DNA from: Gemmatimonas sp.
GTDB taxonomy: Bacteria; Gemmatimonadota; Gemmatimonadetes; Gemmatimonadales; Gemmatimonadaceae
DNA: 61,933 nucleotides
Direction of reading: 5' to 3'
Assembly: GCF_021298855.1 (NCBI RefSeq)
Contig: NZ_JAJTHI010000011.1
Location: forward strand, 1-61,933
Below, one piece after another: positions 55,679 to 61,933 of the stretch. The first letter of the stretch is position 1, and every line of letters begins with the position of its first letter. The notes under the pieces are model-generated. The model ran no database searches, was not told the DNA's origin, and saw nothing but the letters and a program-made list of their open reading frames with translations. The position numbers and the translations under genes are program-made.

Positions 55679-55756
55679 TTATGCGTTCGTGAAAGCCAGG
55701 GGAACGGGGGCGATGGACCGCCCGGCGCCCGCGCCGGCGCGGTAGCTTTGAGCCAT
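55679..55756 (-). CDS. Possible 25-codon leader peptide before argF
   Basis: ATG at 55756 opens a frame of 25 codons that ends in TAA 15 bases before the terminator hairpin. It has Arg codons at positions 6 and 13. Codons 5-9 contain a 14-base palindrome (55729-55742), half of which (CCGCGCCG) can pair with the 5' arm of the terminator (CGGCGCGG). There is no strong ribosome site, so coding is uncertain. Confidence 0.35.
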   Translation of the reverse strand: MAQSYRAGAGAGRSIAPVPLAFTNA

Positions 55757-55809
55757 CGGCCGCGGCCCTGCGTCTGCCCCCGCTGATCCCCCTCGGTGCC
55801 CACCTGACC

Positions 55810-57894
55810 ATGCTCCGTCTCGCTCCGCTGGAGCCGTGCCTGCGCATCGCCGCAGGCGTCACGGCCGTGCTTGCCCAACTACTGTCGTGGGCGCCCCCTG
55901 CTGCCGCCCAGTCGGCCCCGGTGCCGCTCCCCCCTGCGCCCGCGACCCACGAGGTCACCATCGACCATGAGGTGCTTATCCCCATGCGCGACGGGACACG
56001 GCTGGGGGCCACCATCGTTCGCCCCCGCGCGCCGGGGCGCTACCCGGTCGTGGTGCGCTACGAGCCGTACGGGCGCACCGTCATGACCTACTTCGCCGAG
56101 CGCGGCTACGTGACGGTGCTGGCGGAGGGGCGCGGCACCGGCAGTTCCGGCGGCATCATGGCCGACTACTTCGATGCGATCTCGTTTCGCGACGGCTACG
56201 ATGTGGTGGAATGGGCGGCCGCGCAGCCATGGTCCACTGGCAAGGTGGGGCTCTGGGGGATCTCCTACGGCGCCATCAACGCCACGCGCATTGCCGCCCT
56301 GCGGCCGCCGCATCTCGCCGCCGTCGCCGTCAACAGTTCGTACGCCAACTTCTTCGGCGATCATTTCTTCCCGGGGGGCGTGCGCTCCAACCATCCGTAC
56401 GTCTGGCACGGCGGCGGGAACATGTTGTCCACGATGCTGCGCGGCCCGGTCTATCCCGGTGCGGACGGCCAGCCGGTGCTCGACCTCGAACGGTGGCGCC
56501 AGCGGATCCGCGACAACAAGTGGGAGGGGTATTACACGCCGCAGTGGACGCACGACCAGTACGATGCCTACTGGGAGGAGAAGGACCTGCGGAGCAAGTA
56601 CGCCACCTACGAGGTCCCCACGCTGCAGGTGGGCAACTACTTCGATCACGCCCGCAATCATGACGAGGCGTACCTCACCTACCAGGTCCTCAAGGCCAAG
56701 GGGATTCCGCAGCAGCTCATCGTGGGCCCGTGGACCCACGGCGGGGGCGGTCCCGCCCACACCATCGATTTTCCGCGCACCGCGCTCATGTGGTTCGACC
56801 AGTTCCTGCGCGGGATCGACACCGGCATCACCCGCGAGCCGCCGGTCACGCTGTTCGTGATGCGGCAGAACATGTGGCGCACCGAGGACACCTGGCCCAT
56901 CGCGCGGACGGTGCCCACCACGTTCCAGTTGGGCGGCGACGGGACCCTCGCCACGGCACCGCCGCGGGACACCTCCTCACGGCGCTTCGTCTATCGCCCC
57001 TGGGTGGGGAGCGCCGCGGGCCCCTACGGCACCTGGTTCAACGCGCAGTACGACGAGTACCTCGTGCTCCCCGACCAGCGGGCGGACGAGGGGGAGTCGC
57101 TGACCTTCACCACCGATCCGCTGAGCGCCGACGTGGAATCCACGGGGATGCCCGAGATCAGCTTCCTGGCCACGTCCACGGCCACGAACACCGACTTTTC
57201 GATCAAGCTCAGCGACGTGTTCCCCGACGGACGCTCGGCGCTGGTGACGCGCGGATGGATCAACTCCGCGCACCGCGAGTCCAATGTGAATCCGCGCACC
57301 CCGGGCGAATGGCGCGTGGCCCCCACCAGCGCCATCACGCCAGGGGTGGCCGCCCGGTACCGGGTCACGCTGCAGAACGTGTCGTACCGGTTCCGGAAGG
57401 GGCACCGGCTGCGCGTGACCATCGCCTCCAGCGACTGGCCGTCCAACTGGCCCAACCCGCTCCCCGCCACCAACACCGTGCACGTGGCGCAGGGGGGCAC
57501 CATTGGCGTGTCCACCTTCACGCTGCCTGTGGTTCCCGCGTCCCCGACCCCGCGTCCGGCGCCGCGCCTCGCGTTGCGAACATCGGACGCGCCGCGAGCG
57601 CCCTCCCCCAACGGCCCGCGGATCCAGATCGTGCATGATCTCTCGACCAGCACGGTGTCCTACCAGTCGGACCGCCGCAGCGAACGGGCGGTCCCGGGCG
57701 GGACGATGGAGCAGGTGGAAGTCTGGCGCGTGGACGTGACCAAAGCCCCGCCGTACCGGCAGGTGATCGACTACGCCAACACCCAGACGCTCAGGCGCCC
57801 CGGGTTCCCGGACCTGCGCGTCACGTGGCGTGTGCGTACCGATTCGGCCGGACCGAAGGCGACCGTGGAGTGGTTCGAGCGGCCGATCCCCTGA
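55810..57894 (+). CDS. CocE/NonD-type hydrolase, secreted
   Basis: A 694-residue alpha/beta hydrolase with a signal peptide (RIAAGVTAVLAQLLSWAPPA, cleavage near AAAQ). The nucleophile elbow is GLWGISYGAI, the oxyanion region MRDGTRLGATIVRP, the His motif VGPWTHGGGG, and a C-terminal jelly-roll domain follows (LRVTIASSDWPSNWP). Relatives are X-Pro dipeptidyl peptidases and acyl-peptide or cocaine-esterase-like enzymes. Substrate unknown. It diverges from argF. Confidence 0.9.
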   Translation: MLRLAPLEPCLRIAAGVTAVLAQLLSWAPPAAAQSAPVPLPPAPATHEVTIDHEVLIPMRDGTRLGATIVRPRAPGRYPVVVRYEPYGRTVMTYFAERGYVTVLAEGRGTGSSGGIMADYFDAISFRDGYDVVEWAAAQPWSTGKVGLWGISYGAINATRIAALRPPHLAAVAVNSSYANFFGDHFFPGGVRSNHPYVWHGGGNMLSTMLRGPVYPGADGQPVLDLERWRQRIRDNKWEGYYTPQWTHDQYDAYWEEKDLRSKYATYEVPTLQVGNYFDHARNHDEAYLTYQVLKAKGIPQQLIVGPWTHGGGGPAHTIDFPRTALMWFDQFLRGIDTGITREPPVTLFVMRQNMWRTEDTWPIARTVPTTFQLGGDGTLATAPPRDTSSRRFVYRPWVGSAAGPYGTWFNAQYDEYLVLPDQRADEGESLTFTTDPLSADVESTGMPEISFLATSTATNTDFSIKLSDVFPDGRSALVTRGWINSAHRESNVNPRTPGEWRVAPTSAITPGVAARYRVTLQNVSYRFRKGHRLRVTIASSDWPSNWPNPLPATNTVHVAQGGTIGVSTFTLPVVPASPTPRPAPRLALRTSDAPRAPSPNGPRIQIVHDLSTSTVSYQSDRRSERAVPGGTMEQVEVWRVDVTKAPPYRQVIDYANTQTLRRPGFPDLRVTWRVRTDSAGPKATVEWFERPIP

Positions 57895-57935
57895 GGGCTG
57901 CTGCCGACCCCGGGCGGCATCTGGCCCATCGGAAG

Positions 57936-58352
57936 TCAGTCGGGAGACGCGGCGCCGGCCGTGATCGCGGCGTTCACCACCCACACCACCGCCAGCCCAA
58001 CCAGCGTGGCAACGATGTCGCCGGGGTCGAAGAACAGCGCCCGACTGGACCGTTGCCCGAACTCCCAGAGCACGAGTCCCACCCCCGACAGGCCTGTGAG
58101 CCACGCCAGGGCGCGCCGCCGCGCCGCCGAGGTCGGGCGGCGTTCGTTCTCCCACCAGGCGAGCAGCACGAATGGAATGGCCACCGCAGCGGCCGCATTG
58201 GGGAGGACGCCCATCAGCTCCTGCACGATCGGCGGCCCACCCACGCGGTGCGCACGTGCCCAGTGCACCAGACTCAGCACGCCGAGGGCCCCGATTCCGG
58301 TGATCGCGTCTCGCGTGGCCACCGGCCACCGCCGACGTGCGGGGGTGGTCAT
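57936..58352 (-). CDS. Hypothetical membrane protein
   Basis: A 138-residue protein with about four membrane helices (IGALGVLSLVHWA, VAIPFVLLAWW, LTGLSGVGLVLWE, IVATLVGLAVVWVVNAAI). No family recognised. Its ATG overlaps the stop of the GNAT gene by four bases. Confidence 0.7.
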   Translation of the reverse strand: MTTPARRRWPVATRDAITGIGALGVLSLVHWARAHRVGGPPIVQELMGVLPNAAAAVAIPFVLLAWWENERRPTSAARRRALAWLTGLSGVGLVLWEFGQRSSRALFFDPGDIVATLVGLAVVWVVNAAITAGAASPD

Positions 58353-58786
58353 GCGACCGCCGACGGCGCCGCCGCCCGATACACCGCGGGGTCGTGCCGC
58401 TCCATGAAGCGTGCCGGCGCGGCGAGGGGCGTGAACCCGAACCGTTCGTAGAGTCCGTGGGCATCGCGGGTGACGAGCAGCAGACGACGCAGCCCCTGCA
58501 CCTCGGGGTGCCCGAGGAGCGCGGCCAGCAGCTGCCGCGACACCCCCTGCCCCCGATAGTCGGGGAGGACGTAGACGTCGGCGAGATAGGCGAAGGTGGC
58601 CCGGTCGGTGACGAGGCGGGCGAAGCCGACCTGCGCGCCGTGGTCGAAGGCGGCCACGCACAGCGAATGCGCGATGGCGCGGCGCAGCACGTCGAGCGGG
58701 ATGTCCTGCGCCCAGTACGAAGTGCGCAAGAACCGATGGGCGGCCTCGACATCGATGCGCGCCGGATCGAAGGTGATGTCCAGCAT
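58349..58786 (-). CDS. GNAT-family N-acetyltransferase
   Basis: A 145-residue acetyltransferase. The acetyl-CoA loop is VYVLPDYRGQGVSRQLLAALL, and LYERFGFTPL gives motif B. The start at 58786 matches the family N-terminus (MLDITFDPARIDVEAAHRFL). A GTG at 58975 that overlaps the kinase stop (GTGA) would add 63 residues without a recognisable domain. It lies between the kinase and the membrane-protein genes. Confidence 0.8.
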   Translation of the reverse strand: MLDITFDPARIDVEAAHRFLRTSYWAQDIPLDVLRRAIAHSLCVAAFDHGAQVGFARLVTDRATFAYLADVYVLPDYRGQGVSRQLLAALLGHPEVQGLRRLLLVTRDAHGLYERFGFTPLAAPARFMERHDPAVYRAAAPSAVA

Positions 58787-58971
58787 GGGCCCGAGGGTGG
58801 CGGAGGGGAGGCGAGGGAACGTCGTCGAACGGAATCCCTCATGCGCCGCGTCACTCTCGCGACGTGCCTGGAGATCGGCCAACCCCTCGGCAACGAGTTC
58901 GGCGCCCGCGAGGTCAGGGCAGCGCGCGAGGAGCGACAGGTGACCCGCCGCGCGACGTACCGACGCCGCGC

Positions 58972-61626
58972 TCACCGCGCCGCCTGGCGCTGGCGGTACA
59001 GCGCTTCCAGCTCGTGCACCAGCACGATCCGGCTGATCTCGCCGGCTTCGACGAACACGAAGCGGCTGCCGTCGGGGGCCACGTCGAAGTTCGTGTGTGG
59101 GGTGGCAGGGGAGTAGCGATCGATCGGAAAGCGCGTGGTCGCCTCAGTGATGCGCAGCGCTGCCCCGGGCTCGACCCGCGCGATACCCATGCGCTCGCCG
59201 CGTCCGTCGATCATGCGGAAGTACAGCGTACGGCCGTCGCGCGACCAGAGTGGCTCGCTACCGCCATTGGGTGTGACGGTCACGGCGGGCCCGGCGCCAT
59301 CGGCCGGGCGAACGTAGACGCGCGAGCGACCGCCGACATCGGACGCATAGGCCAACCAATGCCCGTCCGGGGAGATGGCGCCGGAGATCTCGTCCGAGGC
59401 GGCCTCGCCGTACAGGATGGAGGCGGGGCCGCGCCCCGCCGCGCCGATCCGCAGCACGTCCATGTTGCTGCGCCCGGCGGGGACGGCCGACACGAGAAGA
59501 TCGCCGCTTTCCGGGTGCCAGCCGGTGGGCGCCCCGGCGAGGGGACCGGTGTACAGCGACTCGGGGCGCGCAGCGGCGTCGAGGGTGCCGCGACGCAGGC
59601 CCAGCGGCCCCGACTCGTCGGACAGGAACACGAAGCTCCGTCCGTCGGGGGCCCAGATGGCGTCGTGGCCGTTGCGGGCGGTGGTGACACGGGTAGGGAC
59701 CCCGCTCGCCACGTCAATGGCCCACACGTTTCGACCGTCTTCGCCGGAGAGGTCGGCCAGCAGACGACGGCCGTCGGGGGAGAAGGTGGGCCGATGCCAT
59801 TCGCCGGAGCGGGAGGTCACCGGCGTGGCGCCCCCCTCGGTGTCCACCAGCACCAGGCGGGTCAGGTCTCGGCCGCCATACACCACCAGCGGATACCGCC
59901 GCGCCGCTGCCAGCTGCGTGGAGCCGTTGCCGCCCACCTGAAAGACCCCGCGCGCCACGGTGACCGGCGCCCCGGTCACCGTACCGCGCTGCTCGTCGAA
60001 CGGCACCAGCTGCACGTCGCCACCGGCCAGCTGTAGGGCGAGAAAGCCGGCGGTAATGCGCGCGGCCGCCACCTGCGCGTCGAGCACCGTGGTCATGGCC
60101 CCGCTGGCCAGGTCGAGCACTGCCAACGTTCCGGTCTTGGCCGAGTTGCCGCCGCGTACGACCAGCGCGCGGCGCCCGCCGGCCAGCACCGCCTGCACCC
60201 AGACGCCGGGGTCGGGGACCTTGACCAGCGTGGTGAGGGTGCGCGTGGCGGGGTCGAGCCGTTCGACGGTGAGGAAATCGCCGCGCGAGAGCACCAGGGT
60301 ACCGTCGTCGGACCAGGCCACGAAGTTGAAGGTCCCGTCCACGAGGGGGCGCAGGTCGGCGGCGCCTCCCCGCAGCGGGATGACCACCAGCCGGCCGCTG
60401 GGATTGTTGGCCGCCAGCCACCGGCCATCGGGGGACGGAGTGGGCGCGGTCAGGTCTTCCGTACCGGGGATGAGGGTCGCGCTGTCTTCGTCGATGCGCT
60501 GGATGTAGAGGCGCGAGACGGGGTCGTCGTTCCCGGTGCGGGCGGTGTAGATCACCTCGCGCCCATCGTCGGTGATACCGAGGGCGCGGTCGCCGAGCGA
60601 ACGGGCGAAGCTCAGGCGGGGTGGGACGAGCAAAGCCCCCTGCACCGGCACTCGGGTCCCGTCATCGCGGGGGCCGTGGCGCCCCATCCACCACGCGCCG
60701 GCGGCCAGCACGGCGGCGGCGGCGATACCCGCGACTGCCCGCCACCGGCGGCGAGCCCTCACCGGTGCGCGAACCGCTTCACCCCGCACGGTGTGGGCGT
60801 CGCCCAGCGCCCGCGCGAACTCGGCGCAGCTGGCAAACCGGTCGGCCGGGAGCTTCTCGAGCGCGCGGCCCACCGCCGCGGAGAGGGCGGGCGGCACCGA
60901 TGCCCGCTGCTCATGCACCGGCCTGGGACGCTCGATCATGAGCCGCGCCATTACCGCCGCCACCGAGGGGCCGGTAAAGGGGGGCGCGCCGGCGAGCATC
61001 TCGTAGAGCACCGCCGCCAGCGCGTACTGGTCGCTGCGCCCATCCAGCGCCTTCTCGGCGCCAGCCTGCTCGGGGCTCATATAGGCGGGGGTGCCCAGCG
61101 ACAGCCCCGTCTGCGTGATGCGCTGCCCACCGGCCTGTTGCACGGCCAGCGCGATGCCGAAGTCGGCCACCAGCGCATGGCCATCCTGCAGCAGGATGTT
61201 CTCGGGCTTGATGTCGCGGTGCACGATGCCGAGGGCATGCGCCGCCTGCAGCGCCTCGGCCACCTCGGTGGCCATGCGCACCGCGTCGGCAATCGGCAGC
61301 TGCGTTTCGCGCTCGAGCCGCGCGCGCAGCGTTTCGCCGCGCACGTAGGGCATGACGTAGTACAGCAGCCCGTCGGCCGCGCCGCTGTCGAGCAGCGGCA
61401 GGATGTGCGGGTGCTGCAGCTTGGCGGTGGTCTTGATTTCGCTCAGGAACCGCTCGGCGCCCAGCGCGGCGCCGAGGTCCGGGTGCAGCACCTTGATGGC
61501 CACATCGCGCTCGTGGCGCAGGTCGTGGGCGAGGAACACGGTGGCCATGCCGCCGGCGCCGAGCTCGCGCTCCACGCGGTAGCGGTCGGCAAGGGCGGCG
61601 GTGAGGCGGGCAAGCGCGGTCGTCAC
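58972..61626 (-). CDS. Ser/Thr protein kinase with PD40 propeller
   Basis: An 884-residue membrane kinase. The kinase domain (about residues 15-275) has ELGAGGMATVFLAHD, the VAIKVL lysine, VHRDIKPENILL, VADFGIAL and YMSPEQAG. A membrane helix (about 295-312) leads to a large outer domain of PD40/WD40-like beta-propeller repeats (e.g. FSPDGRRLLADLS, SPDGHWLAYASDV, RDGRTLYFRM). This layout suggests a surface sensor. The GTG at 61626 overlaps the stop of the upstream gene by four bases. Confidence 0.9.
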   Translation of the reverse strand: MTTALARLTAALADRYRVERELGAGGMATVFLAHDLRHERDVAIKVLHPDLGAALGAERFLSEIKTTAKLQHPHILPLLDSGAADGLLYYVMPYVRGETLRARLERETQLPIADAVRMATEVAEALQAAHALGIVHRDIKPENILLQDGHALVADFGIALAVQQAGGQRITQTGLSLGTPAYMSPEQAGAEKALDGRSDQYALAAVLYEMLAGAPPFTGPSVAAVMARLMIERPRPVHEQRASVPPALSAAVGRALEKLPADRFASCAEFARALGDAHTVRGEAVRAPVRARRRWRAVAGIAAAAVLAAGAWWMGRHGPRDDGTRVPVQGALLVPPRLSFARSLGDRALGITDDGREVIYTARTGNDDPVSRLYIQRIDEDSATLIPGTEDLTAPTPSPDGRWLAANNPSGRLVVIPLRGGAADLRPLVDGTFNFVAWSDDGTLVLSRGDFLTVERLDPATRTLTTLVKVPDPGVWVQAVLAGGRRALVVRGGNSAKTGTLAVLDLASGAMTTVLDAQVAAARITAGFLALQLAGGDVQLVPFDEQRGTVTGAPVTVARGVFQVGGNGSTQLAAARRYPLVVYGGRDLTRLVLVDTEGGATPVTSRSGEWHRPTFSPDGRRLLADLSGEDGRNVWAIDVASGVPTRVTTARNGHDAIWAPDGRSFVFLSDESGPLGLRRGTLDAAARPESLYTGPLAGAPTGWHPESGDLLVSAVPAGRSNMDVLRIGAAGRGPASILYGEAASDEISGAISPDGHWLAYASDVGGRSRVYVRPADGAGPAVTVTPNGGSEPLWSRDGRTLYFRMIDGRGERMGIARVEPGAALRITEATTRFPIDRYSPATPHTNFDVAPDGSRFVFVEAGEISRIVLVHELEALYRQRQAAR

Positions 61627-61933
61627 TGCTTCGATCCGTTCGACACTACGTGATCCCGCCAATTGAGATACAGGTCGAGCGTGGGGGGGGTGGGACGCAG
61701 GGCACCGTCGGTCATGATGACCACGAACTGCTGCCCGTCACGCCGCACATCGTAATTGACACCGGCGCGGAGGTTGTTGCTCAGCACGCGAACGGGGCGC
61801 CGGAAGAGCGTGCGTTCCGTGCCGATCTGCGGTGCTGCGGCAGCCAGCGTGACATCGACGGACATCAGGCGGGTCATCTTGCCGCCGGCATCGCGGCGCA
61901 GGAAAAACAGCTCCTTGCCATCCCCGCGCCACC
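61623..61933 (-). CDS. Partial C-terminus of a PD40-type (probably kinase) protein
   Basis: The last 102 codons of a gene that runs off the window. WRGDGKELFFLRRDAG is a PD40 blade, and YDVRRDGQQFVVIM with LYLNWRDHV is the usual end of kinase-propeller proteins. It overlaps the next gene by GTGA, so the two kinase-type genes probably form a coupled pair. Confidence 0.7.
   Translation of the reverse strand, partial: WRGDGKELFFLRRDAGGKMTRLMSVDVTLAAAAPQIGTERTLFRRPVRVLSNNLRAGVNYDVRRDGQQFVVIMTDGALRPTPPTLDLYLNWRDHVVSNGSKQ

Noticed and set aside
55743-55748. TAGCTT upstream of the CocE-type gene as a promoter -10
   Set aside because: No TTG -35 lies 16-18 bases upstream, unlike the four accepted sites.

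Overview
The window is 61.9 kb of high-GC DNA from a bacterial chromosome. Hand-counted lines run at about 73-78% GC in typical genes. It carries about 54 protein genes, and I see no rRNA, tRNA, CRISPR array, transposase or integrase. Several features fit a Gemmatimonadota (Gemmatimonas-like) chromosome: a SusC/SusD-type outer-membrane pair in a GC-rich genome, Ser/Thr kinases fused to PD40-type propellers, a BTAD-AAA regulator, an EtfBAD electron-transfer module, and an F0 operon split from F1. The phylum is an inference from gene content, not from a marker gene.

Layout. 1-4.1 kb (minus): a cell-wall group of two tandem M15-type peptidases carrying EF-hand-like loops, an L,D-transpeptidase, and a sibling that has lost its catalytic residues. 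4.2-10.5 kb (plus): a tightly packed run of six genes with overlapping or near-overlapping ends (gpmI, an outer-membrane protein, a queD-like gene, dacB, moeA, a methyltransferase). 10.9-14.9 kb (minus): etfB-etfA-etfD. 15-19.4 kb (minus): susD and susC. 19.5-21.9 kb: a secreted protein and a glutaryl-CoA-dehydrogenase-like enzyme. 22-25 kb: a large Ig-repeat lipoprotein preceded by a decayed, frameshifted partial copy of itself. 25-32.2 kb: SprT-like protease, Ser/Thr kinase, metallophosphoesterase, NAD-type isocitrate dehydrogenase, cstA and ybdD. 32.2-34.6 kb: an MFS transporter and an M20 peptidase that diverge from overlapping starts.

34.6-39.2 kb (minus): a sugar-nucleotide operon of two nucleotidyltransferases, a GH109-like Gfo/Idh/MocA protein and a GHMP kinase with an altered sugar-binding motif. 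39.4-43.2 kb (minus): a cupin, then the F0 ATP synthase genes plus delta (atpZ, atpI-like, B, E, F, H), with no F1 alpha, gamma, beta or epsilon genes after them. 43.4-45 kb: a BsuPI-domain lipoprotein and a MoxR ATPase. 45.3-50.2 kb: a BTAD-AAA regulator whose 3' half, together with the convergent HD-GYP gene and a 23-residue microprotein gene, lies in a stretch of clearly lower GC (about 48-58% on counted lines), so the regulator looks chimeric. 50.2-58 kb: a hypothetical gene, a sigma-54 activator with a pseudo-receiver coupled to gcvT, a Bcp peroxiredoxin, and argF behind a leader that looks like a transcription attenuator; then a CocE-type hydrolase. 58-61.9 kb: a membrane protein, a GNAT acetyltransferase, a kinase-PD40 protein and the 3' end of a similar protein.

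Regulation visible in sequence: four minus-strand genes (susC, etfB, etfD, atpZ) share a promoter-like TTG...(16-18)...TAG[G/C]TT arrangement, and in etfD and atpZ it sits so close to the ATG that leaderless transcripts are expected. An inverted repeat TGTCAA-N7-TTGACA sits between atpZ and the BsuPI gene. Hairpins mark several gene ends.
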